Positions 27,180 through 43,448 of a stretch of 64,000 nucleotides of DNA are shown here, in pieces. The notes under the pieces were generated by a model that worked only from the letters and a program-made list of their open reading frames with translations, was not told the DNA's origin and did no database searches. Position 1 is the first letter of the stretch, and each line of letters starts with the position of its first letter. Source of the stretch: Microbulbifer halophilus (GTDB lineage: Bacteria > Pseudomonadota > Gammaproteobacteria > Pseudomonadales > Cellvibrionaceae); contig NZ_JAPIVK010000013.1 of NCBI RefSeq assembly GCF_026183675.1, positions 59,552 to 123,551 on the forward strand, written 5' to 3'. Both the position numbers and the translations under genes were made by a program.

Positions 27180-29843
27180 CTAGAATAGCTCCTCCGGCAG
27201 GGATTCGTCCGACTCTTCTTCATCGCCTTCCCCGGTATCGCGGTTCCGGTAGGAGCTGTAGCTTTCCCGGCCCGGCAGGTGGTCTTCGCGGAATATCTCG
27301 AACATGCCGCCGCTGGAGGTGCGCAGGCCTGTGCGCGGGTTGATGCGTACGGTGACAATACCGTCCGGTTGTGGCAGGTGGCGCTCGGGCAGCCCCTCGA
27401 GTGCCGTGCTCATGAAGTCGATCCAGATGGGCAGCGCCGCCGAACCCCCGTACTCCCGTACGCCCAGCTTGGCGTTGGAATCGAAGCCGACCCAGGTGCT
27501 GGTGGCCAGGTGTGGGCTGTAGCCTGAGAACCAGGCGTCCCGAGGTCCGTTGGTGGTGCCGGTCTTGCCGGCGATATCGCCGCGTTTCATTGCCAGGGCT
27601 TTTCTGCCGGTGCCCTTCTTGATCACGTCCTTCAGGATCGAGTCCATGATATAGCTGGTCTCGGCGGACATGGCACGCGGTGCCCGGGGGCGGGCCTGTT
27701 CGTCGCCTACCGGGTTGACCGGCAGGGTGCGCAGCTCGATGGGCTCTTCCGTCCGATTTGCGGCATCGGCTTCTATCCGGGCGTCCGCCAGGCTCATCGG
27801 CTCGCGGAGCGGTTCCCCATCCCTGTCGCTTTCACGGCCCGGCTCGGTGCAGTCGCGACAGACGGTCAGTGGCAGAGCTCGATAGATGGTCTCCCCGTTT
27901 ACGTCCAGCACCCGCTCTACCAGGTAGGGTTCGACACGGAAGCCGCCGTTGGCGAAGGCCGCGTAGCCGCGCGCCACTTCCAACGGCGTCAGTGCCGAGC
28001 TGCCCAGGGCGATGGTCAGGTTGCGGACCAGCTTGCTGCGCTCGAAGCCGAAGTTCTCCACATAGTCGAGGGCATTGTCGATGCCCAGCGCCTGCAGCAG
28101 GCGGATGGAGACCAGGTTGCGGGATTTATAGAGCCCCTTGCGCAGGCGAGTGGGGCCGAGAAACTTGCCGCTGGAGTTTTCCGGGCGCCAGACGTCCTGG
28201 AGATTGGTTTCCTCGAAAATAATCGGGGCATCGTTGATGATGCTGGCCGCGGTGTAGCCCTTTTCGATGGCGGCGGCATAGATGAATGGCTTGAAATTTG
28301 AGCCCGGCTGCCGGCCCGCCTGGGTGACGCGGTTAAAGTGGCTCTGGCGGAAATCGTAACCACCCACCAGCGCACGGATGGCGCCGTCGTCCGGGTTCAG
28401 TGATACCAGTGCGCCCTGGGCTTTTGGCACCTGGGCCAGGTGCCACTCCTCGCGCACCTGCGGCTCGATTTCCGGAGTATCCTGCTCACCGGGGTCGGCA
28501 AACGGGTCTGCACTCTGGATCTGGCCGCCGGTTGCTTCGGGATCTGCCGCTTCCGCGATCTCGACATTCTCTGCCCCGTCCGGTTTCACTTCGATGCGGC
28601 GCAGGCGGATCACATCGCCGGGGGCAAACATTTCTTCGGCGGATTCCAGGCGCGCGCCGCGTGCATTTTCCGACATGTAAGGGCGCAGTTTGTCGAGACC
28701 ATGCTCCCACAGTACTTCGACCACGCGCCGGTCACGCAGCTGTACCTGCAGCCGCCCGGGTTTCACCGCGGTCACCACCGCGGGTTCCAGGCCGCCGAGT
28801 ACCGGGATTTCGTTCAGCAGGTCGACCAGATGGTCGCTGTCCTCCAGCATTTCGGGATCCAGGCGCTGTTCCGGGCCGCGGTAACCGTGGCGGCTATCGT
28901 AGGTTTCCAGGCCGTTCTGCAACGCCTCGCGCGCGGCCCGCTGCAACTTGCTGTCGACGCTGGTGATGACCTGATAGCCGTCGGTATAGGCAGCGTCGCC
29001 GAACAGGTCGACCGCTTCCTTGCGGGCCATTTCCGCGATGTAGGGCGCGTTCATATCCAGGTCGCGGCCGTGATAGCGGGCAGTGACCGGCGCGGTAATG
29101 GAATTCTTGTAATCGTCCTGGCCGATGTAGCCGAGGTCCAGCATCCGCTTCAGGATCCAGTTACGGCGGACCAGCGCACGGGTCGGGTTGGCGATCGGGT
29201 TGAAGGTCGATGGCGCTTTCGGGAGACCGGCCATCATGGCCCACTGTGCCAGGTTCAGCTCGCTGATATCCCGGCCGTAGTAGACATGTGCGGCGGCCTG
29301 GAAGCCGTAGGCGCGGTTGCCGAGAAAGATTTTGTTGATGTACAGCTCGAGAATATCGTCTTTGTTGAGGTCGCGCTCGATCTGCAGCGACAGCAGTATT
29401 TCGTTGAACTTGCGCAGGAAGCGCTGTTCGCGGCTGAGGAAAAAGTTCCGCGCGACCTGCATGGTCAGGGTACTGCCGCCGGACTGGATCGAACCTGTTT
29501 GCAATATTTGTGACGCAGCTCTCATCAGGCCTTTAATGGAAACGCCGTTGTGGGAGTAAAATCCGGCGTCCTCGGCGGCAAGCACGGCCTTGACGAACAT
29601 CTCCGGCGTTTCGTCCATGGTGATGGGGTTGCGCCGCTTCTCGCCGAATTCGCCGATCAGCTGCATATCCCGCGAATAGACCCGCAGCGGTGTCTGCAGG
29701 CGGATGTCGCGCAGGCTTTCCACCGACGGCAGGCCCGGCTTGAGGTAGAGAAAGATGCTGGAAAAGGCCATTGCGGCGGCGGCGGCCCCGGCCAGGATGA
29801 GCCAGAACAGGGTGAGTAGGCGATTGCGGGTTGTATCGGTCAT
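27180..29843 (-). CDS. mrcA: Penicillin-binding protein 1A
   Basis: This 887-residue bifunctional peptidoglycan synthase has an N-terminal membrane helix (about 10-30). The transglycosylase domain has catalytic AAEDAGFYSHNG and STLTMQVARNFFLSRE. An OB-fold-like insert follows, then the transpeptidase domain with SxxK in GSNFKPF, SRN in YKSRNLV, and KTGTT. I start at ATG 29843 (MTDTTRNRLL), since the 22 residues added by an upstream frame do not resemble the family. It is divergent from pilM, the usual arrangement in gammaproteobacteria. Confidence 0.95.
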   Translation of the reverse strand: MTDTTRNRLLTLFWLILAGAAAAAMAFSSIFLYLKPGLPSVESLRDIRLQTPLRVYSRDMQLIGEFGEKRRNPITMDETPEMFVKAVLAAEDAGFYSHNGVSIKGLMRAASQILQTGSIQSGGSTLTMQVARNFFLSREQRFLRKFNEILLSLQIERDLNKDDILELYINKIFLGNRAYGFQAAAHVYYGRDISELNLAQWAMMAGLPKAPSTFNPIANPTRALVRRNWILKRMLDLGYIGQDDYKNSITAPVTARYHGRDLDMNAPYIAEMARKEAVDLFGDAAYTDGYQVITSVDSKLQRAAREALQNGLETYDSRHGYRGPEQRLDPEMLEDSDHLVDLLNEIPVLGGLEPAVVTAVKPGRLQVQLRDRRVVEVLWEHGLDKLRPYMSENARGARLESAEEMFAPGDVIRLRRIEVKPDGAENVEIAEAADPEATGGQIQSADPFADPGEQDTPEIEPQVREEWHLAQVPKAQGALVSLNPDDGAIRALVGGYDFRQSHFNRVTQAGRQPGSNFKPFIYAAAIEKGYTAASIINDAPIIFEETNLQDVWRPENSSGKFLGPTRLRKGLYKSRNLVSIRLLQALGIDNALDYVENFGFERSKLVRNLTIALGSSALTPLEVARGYAAFANGGFRVEPYLVERVLDVNGETIYRALPLTVCRDCTEPGRESDRDGEPLREPMSLADARIEADAANRTEEPIELRTLPVNPVGDEQARPRAPRAMSAETSYIMDSILKDVIKKGTGRKALAMKRGDIAGKTGTTNGPRDAWFSGYSPHLATSTWVGFDSNAKLGVREYGGSAALPIWIDFMSTALEGLPERHLPQPDGIVTVRINPRTGLRTSSGGMFEIFREDHLPGRESYSSYRNRDTGEGDEEESDESLPEELF

Positions 29844-29856
29844 GAGTTGCTTCTGT

Positions 29857-29956
29857 TGTGGGAACGCGCCCTGCAGGTGACACTGCGAGGCAGGTTTTTG
29901 CTCCTGCAAACATCTGTATTTTCGCCATCCGTGGCGGTCACAGGCCCGCTCCCACA
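29857..29956. repeat. Inverted pair of GTGGGA-type REP-like sequences
   Basis: Plus-strand tgtgggaacgcgccctgc (from 29857, continuing to gtgac at 29881) and minus-strand tgtgggagcgggcctgtgac (29937-29956) are inverted near-copies, about 55 bases apart. Their TGTGGGAGCGGGC start resembles the REP sequences of Pseudomonas. They lie in the PBP1A/pilM gap. Confidence 0.55.
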
Positions 29957-30032
29957 GAGTTCTCCCGGGCTGATTCAGTTGTATTCAACTGATTATACGA
30001 GTTATGTGCGCTGTTACCTATGCAATTCGCGG

Positions 30033-31172
<1,140 letters not shown>

Positions 31173-31174
31173 AG

Positions 31175-31753
31175 ATGGCCAAGATCAACCTACTGCCCTG
31201 GCGCCAGGAATACCGCGCGCAGAAACAGAAAGAGTTCCAGCAGGTCACCGTTCTGGTCGTGATTGCCGCCTGTGTGTCGGCCTTCCTGTGGATGAAGGCC
31301 GTCGACGGTCAGATCGACAACCAGAAAGAACGCAACCAGATTCTGCAGACCAAGATCAATGCGCTCAACAAGCAGGTGCGCGAGATCAAGGACCTGAAGA
31401 AGCGCCGCCAGGAGCTGATCGACCGCATGCGGGTGATCCAGGAGCTGCAGGGCAACCGCCCGCTGTCGGTGCGCTATTTCGACGAGATGGTAAGCTCGAC
31501 GCCCGAGGGTCTCTGGCTGACGAGCCTGGAACGCAGTGGCGATACCGTGCAGATTGCCGGCGTGGCGGAATCCAACAACCGCGTATCCTCGTTCATGCGC
31601 AACCTGGACCAGTCCGACTGGTACGAGTCGCCGAACCTGACCGGTGTTACCGCCAGGCCCGAATTCGGTGAGCAGGCCAGCGCCTTCAATATGACCACAA
31701 GAGTCAGTGGGCGAAAAAAAGAAGACGACGAAGAACAGGCTGACGCCGGTTAA
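31175..31753 (+). CDS. pilN: Type IV pilus assembly protein PilN
   Basis: This 192-residue protein starts MAKINLLPWRQEYR, the conserved PilN peptide (INLLPWR) that docks in PilM. One membrane helix follows (about residues 23-43), then a coiled coil (about 45-90) and a small ferredoxin-like periplasmic domain. It forms a heterodimer with PilO in the alignment complex. It starts two bases after pilM. Confidence 0.95.
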   Translation: MAKINLLPWRQEYRAQKQKEFQQVTVLVVIAACVSAFLWMKAVDGQIDNQKERNQILQTKINALNKQVREIKDLKKRRQELIDRMRVIQELQGNRPLSVRYFDEMVSSTPEGLWLTSLERSGDTVQIAGVAESNNRVSSFMRNLDQSDWYESPNLTGVTARPEFGEQASAFNMTTRVSGRKKEDDEEQADAG

Positions 31754-31768
31754 TTAAAGGATCCCGAC

Positions 31769-32389
31769 ATGGCACTGGAGGATACGCTCAAGCAGCTGAA
31801 CCAGCTCGATATCAACGATATCGACTTTTCGCGCGTCGGCGTCTGGCCGCTGGCGGGGCGTGTGGTACTGCTGATCCTGGTCGCCGCTGTTCTTGTCGGC
31901 GGTGCTTACTATTTCCTGATCAGTGACCGCTATCAGCAACTGGAATTCGCCGCCAACAAGGAAAAGGAGCTGTTTACCCAGTTCGAAAGGAAATCCTTCG
32001 AGGCGGCCAACCTGGATGCCTACCGGGAACAGCTGGCAGAAATGGAGGAGACCTTCGGCACTCTGCTCCAGCAACTGCCCAAAGATACCGAAGTGCCCGG
32101 TCTGCTCGAGGATATCGACGAGTACGGCCGTGGCAGCGGCCTGACGATCGAGAAGGTCGAACTGGAGGACGAGCAGGTGGGCGAATTCTATGTGGAACTG
32201 CCCATCCGCATCGAGGTGCAGGGCGGCTACCACGAGTTCGGCGCTTTTGTCAGCGGTATTGCCGGGATGCCGCGGATCGTGACTCTGCACGATTTTAATA
32301 TCGAAACCAACAAAGAAAGCGGCGCGCTGCTGAATATGGTGATCAACGCCAAGACCTACCGCTACAAAGAGCAGGGGGAAGAGGGATGA
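31769..32389 (+). CDS. pilO: Type IV pilus assembly protein PilO
   Basis: This 206-residue inner-membrane protein has a short cytoplasmic N-terminus, one membrane helix (about 28-50), a coiled coil and a periplasmic ferredoxin-like domain (LLQQLPKDTEVPGLLEDIDEYGRGSGL then VELPIRIEVQGGYHEFGAFVSGIAGMPRIV). It pairs with PilN and contacts the lipoprotein PilP. Its stop overlaps the pilP start by four bases. Confidence 0.95.
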   Translation: MALEDTLKQLNQLDINDIDFSRVGVWPLAGRVVLLILVAAVLVGGAYYFLISDRYQQLEFAANKEKELFTQFERKSFEAANLDAYREQLAEMEETFGTLLQQLPKDTEVPGLLEDIDEYGRGSGLTIEKVELEDEQVGEFYVELPIRIEVQGGYHEFGAFVSGIAGMPRIVTLHDFNIETNKESGALLNMVINAKTYRYKEQGEEG

Positions 32390-32913
32390 CCCGATATGCA
32401 GCCCCGATCGCGGCCCTGCTGGCGCTGACCGGTTGCAGTCTCGACGGCGACCACAGCGACCTGCACCAGAAAATGGCGGCGGTGGAACACAAGCCCAAGG
32501 GGCAGATTGACCCGATACCGACGTTTACGCCCTACAGCCCCTATGTCTACAGCGCTGCAGCACAGCGCAGTCCGTTTTCCCGCCCGGTGCTGGAGTCGGA
32601 CCAGCGCCTCGTGGGGCGCAAGCTGGATGTGGCGCCGGACACCAATCGCCAGCGCGAACTGCTGGAGGGGTATCCCTTCGACGCCCTGTCGATGGTGGGT
32701 ACCCTCTCCCGTGCCGGCCAGCTATGGGCGCTGATCGACGATGGCGAGGGCGGCATCCACCGGATTACGGTGGGCAATTACCTGGGTAAAAACCACGGCC
32801 GCGTGGTAAATGCCTCGCAGTCGCAACTCGACGTACTGGAAATCGTACCGGATGGCACCGGCGGCTGGATCGAACGGCCGCGGGCGCTGACTTTGGAAGA
32901 GAAGGACAACTAA
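32386..32913 (+). CDS. pilP: Type IV pilus lipoprotein PilP
   Basis: This 175-residue lipoprotein has a short signal peptide ending in the lipobox LTGC, so Cys17 is the lipidated residue. A disordered Pro-rich stretch (about 35-65) precedes the beta-rich HR domain (MVGTLSRAGQLWALIDDGEGGIHRITVGNYLGKNHGRV). PilP links the PilN-PilO pair in the inner membrane to the PilQ secretin. Confidence 0.94.
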   Translation: MTRYAAPIAALLALTGCSLDGDHSDLHQKMAAVEHKPKGQIDPIPTFTPYSPYVYSAAAQRSPFSRPVLESDQRLVGRKLDVAPDTNRQRELLEGYPFDALSMVGTLSRAGQLWALIDDGEGGIHRITVGNYLGKNHGRVVNASQSQLDVLEIVPDGTGGWIERPRALTLEEKDN

Positions 32914-32916
32914 AAG

Positions 32917-35181
32917 ATGATCAACAGGCAACTCGCCAAAGTGCTGGCTCCCGCAAGGGTGCTGTTGCTGGGTCTGGCAATGATGCCCGCCGTTTTGATG
33001 GCGCAGGGCAACCAGCTCAACGACATCCAGTTCTCCGAACTGCCGGGTAGCCGCGTGCAACTGCGGCTGACCTTCAGCGATGTGCCGCCGGAACCCACCG
33101 GGTACACCATCGAAGAGCCGGCGCGCATCGTAATGGACTTTGCCGGCGTCGAGAGCGCCCTGACGGAAAAGAAATACAGCCTGGGTATCGGTGCCGCACG
33201 CAGCGCGGTAGTGGTGTCCAGCGATGACCGCACCCGCCTGATTGTCAACCTGGACGAACTGCCGGTCTATACCAGCGAGCGCCAGGGCAACCAGGTACTG
33301 CTGGAAATCGGCGCCGACTCCGCCACCACTGCCTCTGTCACCGCAGCGCCGGCGGAGCAGTCCCGCGGCGAGGGCATTCAGATCGGCAGCGAGCAGCGCT
33401 TCGAGGCGGCCAGCAATATCGCCATCGACAATGTAGATTTCCGCCGCGGTGAAAAGGGTGAGGGCAAGGTGATTGTCAGCCTCTCAGATCCGGCCGTGAA
33501 TATCGACGTGGAGCGCACTAAGGGCAAGATTCTGCTGACCTTCCTCGGTGCCGACCTGCCGGAAGAGTTGCGCCAGCGCCTGGATGTGACCGACTTCGCC
33601 ACGCCGGTGAGCTCCATCACCGTGGATCACGATGGCCGCAATACCGTGATTGCTGTGGATCCCAGCGACTCGGACTACGACTACCTGGCCTATCAGGCGG
33701 ACAATGAGTATGTGCTCAGCGTCAAGCCGCTGACGGTGGCCGAGGTCGAGGAGAAAAAGAAAGAGTTCCGCTTTACCGGCGAGAAATTGTCGCTGAATTT
33801 CCAGGACATCGAAGTGCGCTCGGTGCTGCAGCTGATTGCCGACTTCACCGACCTCAACTTGGTGGCCAGCGATACCGTATCCGGCCGCATTACCCTGCGG
33901 CTTGACGGTGTGCCCTGGGATCAGGCGCTGGAGCTGATTCTCAAGGCCAAGGGCCTGGACAAGCGCCAGGAAGGCAATGTGATCATGGTGGCGCCGGCGG
34001 CCGAGATCGCCGAGCGCGAACGCCAGGAACTGGAAACCCGAAAACAGTTGCAGGAGTTGGCGCCGCTGCGTACTGAATACATCCAGGTGCGCTACGCCGA
34101 CGCGCGCGAGCTGTTCACACTGTTCTCCGGTCAACAGAGCGGCGGCGGTGGCGGCGGGCAGGGTAATTTTGCCGGCGGCCAGCAGAGCCAGAAAGGTCGC
34201 AGTATTCTGTCCGACCGGGGTAATGCAATTGTCGACGAGCGTACCAACACCATTATCCTGACCGATACTGAGGACAAGATCGCCCAGTTCCGCGAATTGA
34301 TTGAGGCCATCGATATCCCGATCCGCCAGGTGATGATCGAGGCGCGTATCGTCAATGCCAATACCGATTTCCTGAAGGAAGTGGGGGTACGCTGGAACTA
34401 CGGCGAACACCACGGCCTTGACGGAGGCGGTATTGGCGAGGGCACCGGCTCACTGGACGGTTCTTTCCATCTGGAGGACAACCGGGAAGAGGTGGAGCTG
34501 TTTGACCCGCAGACCGGCGAGAAACTGGTGGACGCGGACGGCGAACCGATTGAGGCGGTGGCCTGGGCGCCGGAGCTACAGGATACGCTGCTGACCGACC
34601 TGGGGGTCAACAATCCGGCTGGCAATATTGCCTATTCCATCCTCAAGAACAATTTCTTTGTGGGACTGGAGCTGTCTGCCCTGGAAAATGTTGGTCGGGC
34701 GGAAATCGTATCCCAGCCCAAGGTTGTGACCGGGGACAAGCAGGAGGCCAACATCAAGTCCGGCGTGGAGCTGCCCTATCTGGAAGCGACTTCGTCCGGC
34801 GCCGCATCGGTAACCTTCCGACAGGCGGTACTGGAGCTGAATGTGACGCCACAGATCACGCCCGACAACAACATCATCATGAACCTGAATATCAGCCAGG
34901 ACACGGTGGGCGAGCTGGTTGGTACCACCGGCATCCCGGCAATCAACATCAATTCGGTGGACACCAAGGTGCTGGTGCGCGACGGCGAGACCATCGTACT
35001 GGGCGGCATCTTTGAAAATACCATGGTAGACGGTGAAACCAAGATACCGCTGCTGGGTGATATTCCCTATCTGGGGCACCTGTTCAAGAACACGGTACGC
35101 CAGGATGACAAGCGCGAAATGCTGGTTTTCATCACGCCACGTATCATGGAAGACGAACTCTTCTACTCCGGCGGAAAGTGA
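32917..35181 (+). CDS. pilQ: Type IV pilus secretin PilQ
   Basis: This 754-residue outer-membrane secretin has a signal peptide (about 1-30) and two N-terminal AMIN domains (about 35-130 and 165-265). The N0/STN domain follows (about 285-350, LSLNFQDIEVRSVLQLIADFTDLNLV), then an N1 domain with a Gly-rich loop near residue 408, and the secretin barrel (about 480-750, ending MLVFITPRIM). It forms the pore through which the pilus passes. The start is three bases after pilP; the stop overlaps aroK. Confidence 0.96.
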   Translation: MINRQLAKVLAPARVLLLGLAMMPAVLMAQGNQLNDIQFSELPGSRVQLRLTFSDVPPEPTGYTIEEPARIVMDFAGVESALTEKKYSLGIGAARSAVVVSSDDRTRLIVNLDELPVYTSERQGNQVLLEIGADSATTASVTAAPAEQSRGEGIQIGSEQRFEAASNIAIDNVDFRRGEKGEGKVIVSLSDPAVNIDVERTKGKILLTFLGADLPEELRQRLDVTDFATPVSSITVDHDGRNTVIAVDPSDSDYDYLAYQADNEYVLSVKPLTVAEVEEKKKEFRFTGEKLSLNFQDIEVRSVLQLIADFTDLNLVASDTVSGRITLRLDGVPWDQALELILKAKGLDKRQEGNVIMVAPAAEIAERERQELETRKQLQELAPLRTEYIQVRYADARELFTLFSGQQSGGGGGGQGNFAGGQQSQKGRSILSDRGNAIVDERTNTIILTDTEDKIAQFRELIEAIDIPIRQVMIEARIVNANTDFLKEVGVRWNYGEHHGLDGGGIGEGTGSLDGSFHLEDNREEVELFDPQTGEKLVDADGEPIEAVAWAPELQDTLLTDLGVNNPAGNIAYSILKNNFFVGLELSALENVGRAEIVSQPKVVTGDKQEANIKSGVELPYLEATSSGAASVTFRQAVLELNVTPQITPDNNIIMNLNISQDTVGELVGTTGIPAININSVDTKVLVRDGETIVLGGIFENTMVDGETKIPLLGDIPYLGHLFKNTVRQDDKREMLVFITPRIMEDELFYSGGK

Positions 35182-35705
35182 CCAATCGCTCTATCTTCCT
35201 CGTCGGCCCCATGGGGGCCGGCAAGTCGACCATCGGCAAACTGCTGGCGGCTGAACTGAAGCTGCCGTTTGCCGATTCCGACAAGGTGCTGGAGGACCGT
35301 ACCGGCGCCGATATCCCGTGGATTTTCGATGTCGAGGGCGAGGCGGGCTTCCGCCGCCGCGAGAGCGAAGTGCTGCGGGATCTCTGCACCGGCCCCACCC
35401 GGGTGGTCGCCACTGGCGGTGGCATAGTGCTGTCGCCGGAGAATCGTCGACAGTTGCGCAAAAACGGCCTGGTGATCTATCTGCAGGCCAGTGTTGACCA
35501 GCTGCTCGAACGTACCTCGAAAAATGCCAACCGCCCACTGCTGCAGGTGGCCGATCCCCGCTCCCGCATTATTGAACTGGTGGAAGAGCGCGATCCCCTC
35601 TATCGCGAAGTGTCGGATATCGTCGTCGACACCGACTACTGCACGCCCAGGCAGGCCGCGTTGATGGTGGCCGAGCGCGTCGCCCCGGGAGCCACTGGGC
35701 AATAA
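35178..35705 (+). CDS. aroK: Shikimate kinase AroK
   Basis: This 175-residue kinase phosphorylates shikimate. The Walker A loop is GPMGAGKST (residues 10-18), followed by FADSDKVLEDRTG, the shikimate-binding ESEVLR region and ATGGGIVL. The start is GTG 35178, overlapping the pilQ stop by four bases, so translation is coupled to the pilus operon, an arrangement conserved in gammaproteobacteria. Confidence 0.95.
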   Translation: MTNRSIFLVGPMGAGKSTIGKLLAAELKLPFADSDKVLEDRTGADIPWIFDVEGEAGFRRRESEVLRDLCTGPTRVVATGGGIVLSPENRRQLRKNGLVIYLQASVDQLLERTSKNANRPLLQVADPRSRIIELVEERDPLYREVSDIVVDTDYCTPRQAALMVAERVAPGATGQ

Positions 35706-35784
35706 TCCAACCACTTCGTGCTAAAGTGCCTCCTCGGCCGCGTCGGCGTCGCGGCATTGACTGACCTACCTGCCGGAGGGCAAA

Positions 35785-36870
35785 GTGCACAGCCTCAATG
35801 TGGAACTGGGAGAGCGCAGCTATCCCATCGAGATCGGTTCGGGCCTGCTCGGCAACCCGCAGAGTCTGCAGCCCCATATCCGCGGCAAGCAGGTCTGCGT
35901 GGTCACCAATGAGACAGTGGCCCCCCTCTACCTGCCCCGCCTGCTCGATGGGCTGTCCGGTTTAGACCGGGTGGATACCCTGGAGCTACCGGACGGCGAG
36001 GCCTTCAAGACCCTGGACACCGTCAACCGGGTTTTCGACCGGCTGCTGGAAAGGCGCCACAACCGCAGCACCACCCTCATTGCCCTGGGCGGCGGTGTGG
36101 TCGGCGATATGACCGGCTTCGCCGCCGCCTGCTACCAGCGCGGTGTCGACTTCATCCAGATACCCACCACCCTGCTGGCACAGGTGGACTCCTCCGTGGG
36201 CGGCAAGACCGGTGTCAATCACCCGCTGGGCAAGAATATGATCGGCGCCTTTCACCAGCCGCGCCTGGTGATCGCCGATATGGATACCCTGGCGACCCTG
36301 CCGCAGCGGGAGCTGGCCGCGGGGCTCGCCGAAGTGATCAAGTACGGCCTGATCTGCGACGCGCCCTTTTTCGACTGGCTGGAGGCGAACATGCCCCGCC
36401 TGCTGGAGCGGGAGCCGCAGGCGCTGGCCCATGCAGTGGAACGCTCCTGTCGGGACAAGGCCGCGGTGGTGGCGGAGGACGAACGGGAATCGGGCCGCAG
36501 GGCCATTCTCAACTTCGGCCACACCTTCGGCCACGCCATCGAGGCGGTGCAGGGGTACGGCAACTGGTTGCACGGCGAGGCGGTGGCGGCGGGCATGGTG
36601 ATGGCGGCGGAGCTGTCCCGGCTGCGGGGCGATATCGATGCGGCGCTGGTGGAGAGGGTCCGCACCCTGCTGGAGCTCGCCGGACTGCCTGTGGCGGCGC
36701 CCGAGGGTATGGGCAGCGGCCAGTTTCTCGACGCCATGGCGGTCGACAAGAAGGTTCTGGATGGCCGCCTGCGCCTGATTCTACTGAGCGCGCTCGGGGA
36801 CGCCCGAATCGTCGACGACAGCCCCCGCGAACAGGTGGTCGAAGCGCTAAACTGCTGTGGTGCCCCGTGA
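35785..36870 (+). CDS. aroB: 3-dehydroquinate synthase AroB
   Basis: This 361-residue NAD- and zinc-dependent enzyme converts DAHP to 3-dehydroquinate. It carries [18 protein letters not shown], the NAD-binding [39 protein letters not shown] and the metal-ligand segment [11 protein letters not shown]. The start is GTG 35785 after ggaggg. In many relatives a damX/SPOR gene follows aroB; here the next gene is gltB. Confidence 0.96.
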   Translation: MHSLNVELGERSYPIEIGSGLLGNPQSLQPHIRGKQVCVVTNETVAPLYLPRLLDGLSGLDRVDTLELPDGEAFKTLDTVNRVFDRLLERRHNRSTTLIALGGGVVGDMTGFAAACYQRGVDFIQIPTTLLAQVDSSVGGKTGVNHPLGKNMIGAFHQPRLVIADMDTLATLPQRELAAGLAEVIKYGLICDAPFFDWLEANMPRLLEREPQALAHAVERSCRDKAAVVAEDERESGRRAILNFGHTFGHAIEAVQGYGNWLHGEAVAAGMVMAAELSRLRGDIDAALVERVRTLLELAGLPVAAPEGMGSGQFLDAMAVDKKVLDGRLRLILLSALGDARIVDDSPREQVVEALNCCGAP

Positions 36871-36953
36871 CTCTCAGCACAAGAAATTGCACCGGCTGAG
36901 GACTATATCGCACGCCAGGCGAATTAGAGAAGATAAGTCGGTTTCCCTGGCCC

Positions 36954-36982
36954 TTGACAGCAGATAAGACTGGTAAATCTTG
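36954..36982 (+). promoter_or_regulatory. Possible gltB promoter, -35 only is good
   Basis: A consensus TTGACA lies at 36954-36959. At 16-17 bases further the -10 position reads only aatctt or atcttg, so the match is one-sided. It would start a leader that includes the terminator at 37045-37072. Confidence 0.25.
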
Positions 36983-37044
36983 CAATTCCAGAAGTACGCC
37001 AGTAATATTGCGCGCCCTCTCGGGAAAACCACCAGCGAGACAAT

Positions 37045-37072
37045 AAAAAAAGCCCCTCCGCGGGCTTTTTTT
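37045..37072 (+). terminator. Rho-independent terminator in the aroB-gltB gap
   Basis: Arms aaaaaaagccc (37045-37055) and gggcttttttt enclose a short loop and end in a run of seven T. It lies 175 bases after aroB and about 95 bases before the gltB start. It most simply ends the pil-aro transcript, but if the gltB promoter lies upstream it would act as an attenuator. Confidence 0.8.
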
Positions 37073-37165
37073 GTCAGTGGAGTCTGTTCGGAAGCTCCAC
37101 CCCGGGCAGCGTTATACCGGCAGTGCCGGGCCCCGGGAGCAGCAACGATAACGATGAGGAATTCT

Positions 37166-43050
<5,885 letters not shown>

Positions 43051-43222
43051 TCGAAGAGCCCCCCTCTCCCTTGGGGAGAGGGGGGGGCGATCGGCCTCGT
43101 GGCGACTTGATTCTCCGGGAGCGTTCAGCTTCCCCTTTGCATATCCCCCCCATAAATCGTGCCAATCGACTGTCCCCTGTCTTAGCTCCCCCCTCCTCTG
43201 TACAATAGCCGCCTTTTTAGCC

Positions 43223-43411
43223 ACTCAACTTTCGGAGTTCGTGGTGTCTACGGGTGGCACTAGCAGGAGCGGGGTGCACCTTTCTGGGACTGTCTGCGAG
43301 AGGGACCTCGCGGACAAGCCTACAGGGACGTATTTCGGCGGGGGCGCCTAGCCGTGTCCCAGAAAGGCGCACCCCGCTCCTGCTCCCTGAACTGAACCCC
43401 GAAACTTGAGT
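43223..43411. repeat. Terminal inverted repeats bounding palindrome copy B
   Basis: Left end actcaactttcggagttc (43223-43240) and right end gaaccccgaaacttgagt (43394-43411) are inverted copies matching at 16 of 18 positions. They are the same sequence as the ends of element C (7833-7901). The 189-bp unit therefore looks like a larger member of that family, with the nested palindrome inside it. Confidence 0.65.
43262..43384. repeat. Nested palindromic repeat, copy B
   Basis: Outer arms of 28 bases (43262-43289 and 43357-43384) are complementary with a single mismatch. The inner hairpin has arms tgtctgcgag (43291-43300) and ctcgcggaca (43307-43316) with one G-T pair. The core strip agcctacagggacgtattt (43318-43336) matches the reverse complement of copy A at 13220-13322. 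The arms differ from those of copy A but stay self-complementary. Confidence 0.85.
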
Positions 43412-43448
43412 TAGCCAGTCCCCTCCCGCCAAAAAGGTGGTACAGATC

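Larger units (their letters stand above)
43051..43448. other. Repeat-filled gap between gltD and hemE
   Basis: This 398-bp gap has no coding potential. It starts with a 12-bp C/G hairpin, cccccctctccc (43059-43070) and gggagagggggg (43074-43085), without a T-run. It then holds an outer inverted repeat (43223-43240 and 43394-43411) that encloses the nested palindrome copy B (43262-43384). The hemE RBS aaggtgg is at 43434-43440. Confidence 0.7.

Noticed and set aside
34137..34185. Gly-rich repeat in pilQ as a possible insertion or frame error
   Set aside because: The frame stays open, and Gly-rich loops in this part of secretins are common.
43059..43085. C/G hairpin after gltD as a rho-independent terminator
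   Set aside because: The stem is strong but no T-run follows; it is kept only as a hairpin within the gap description.
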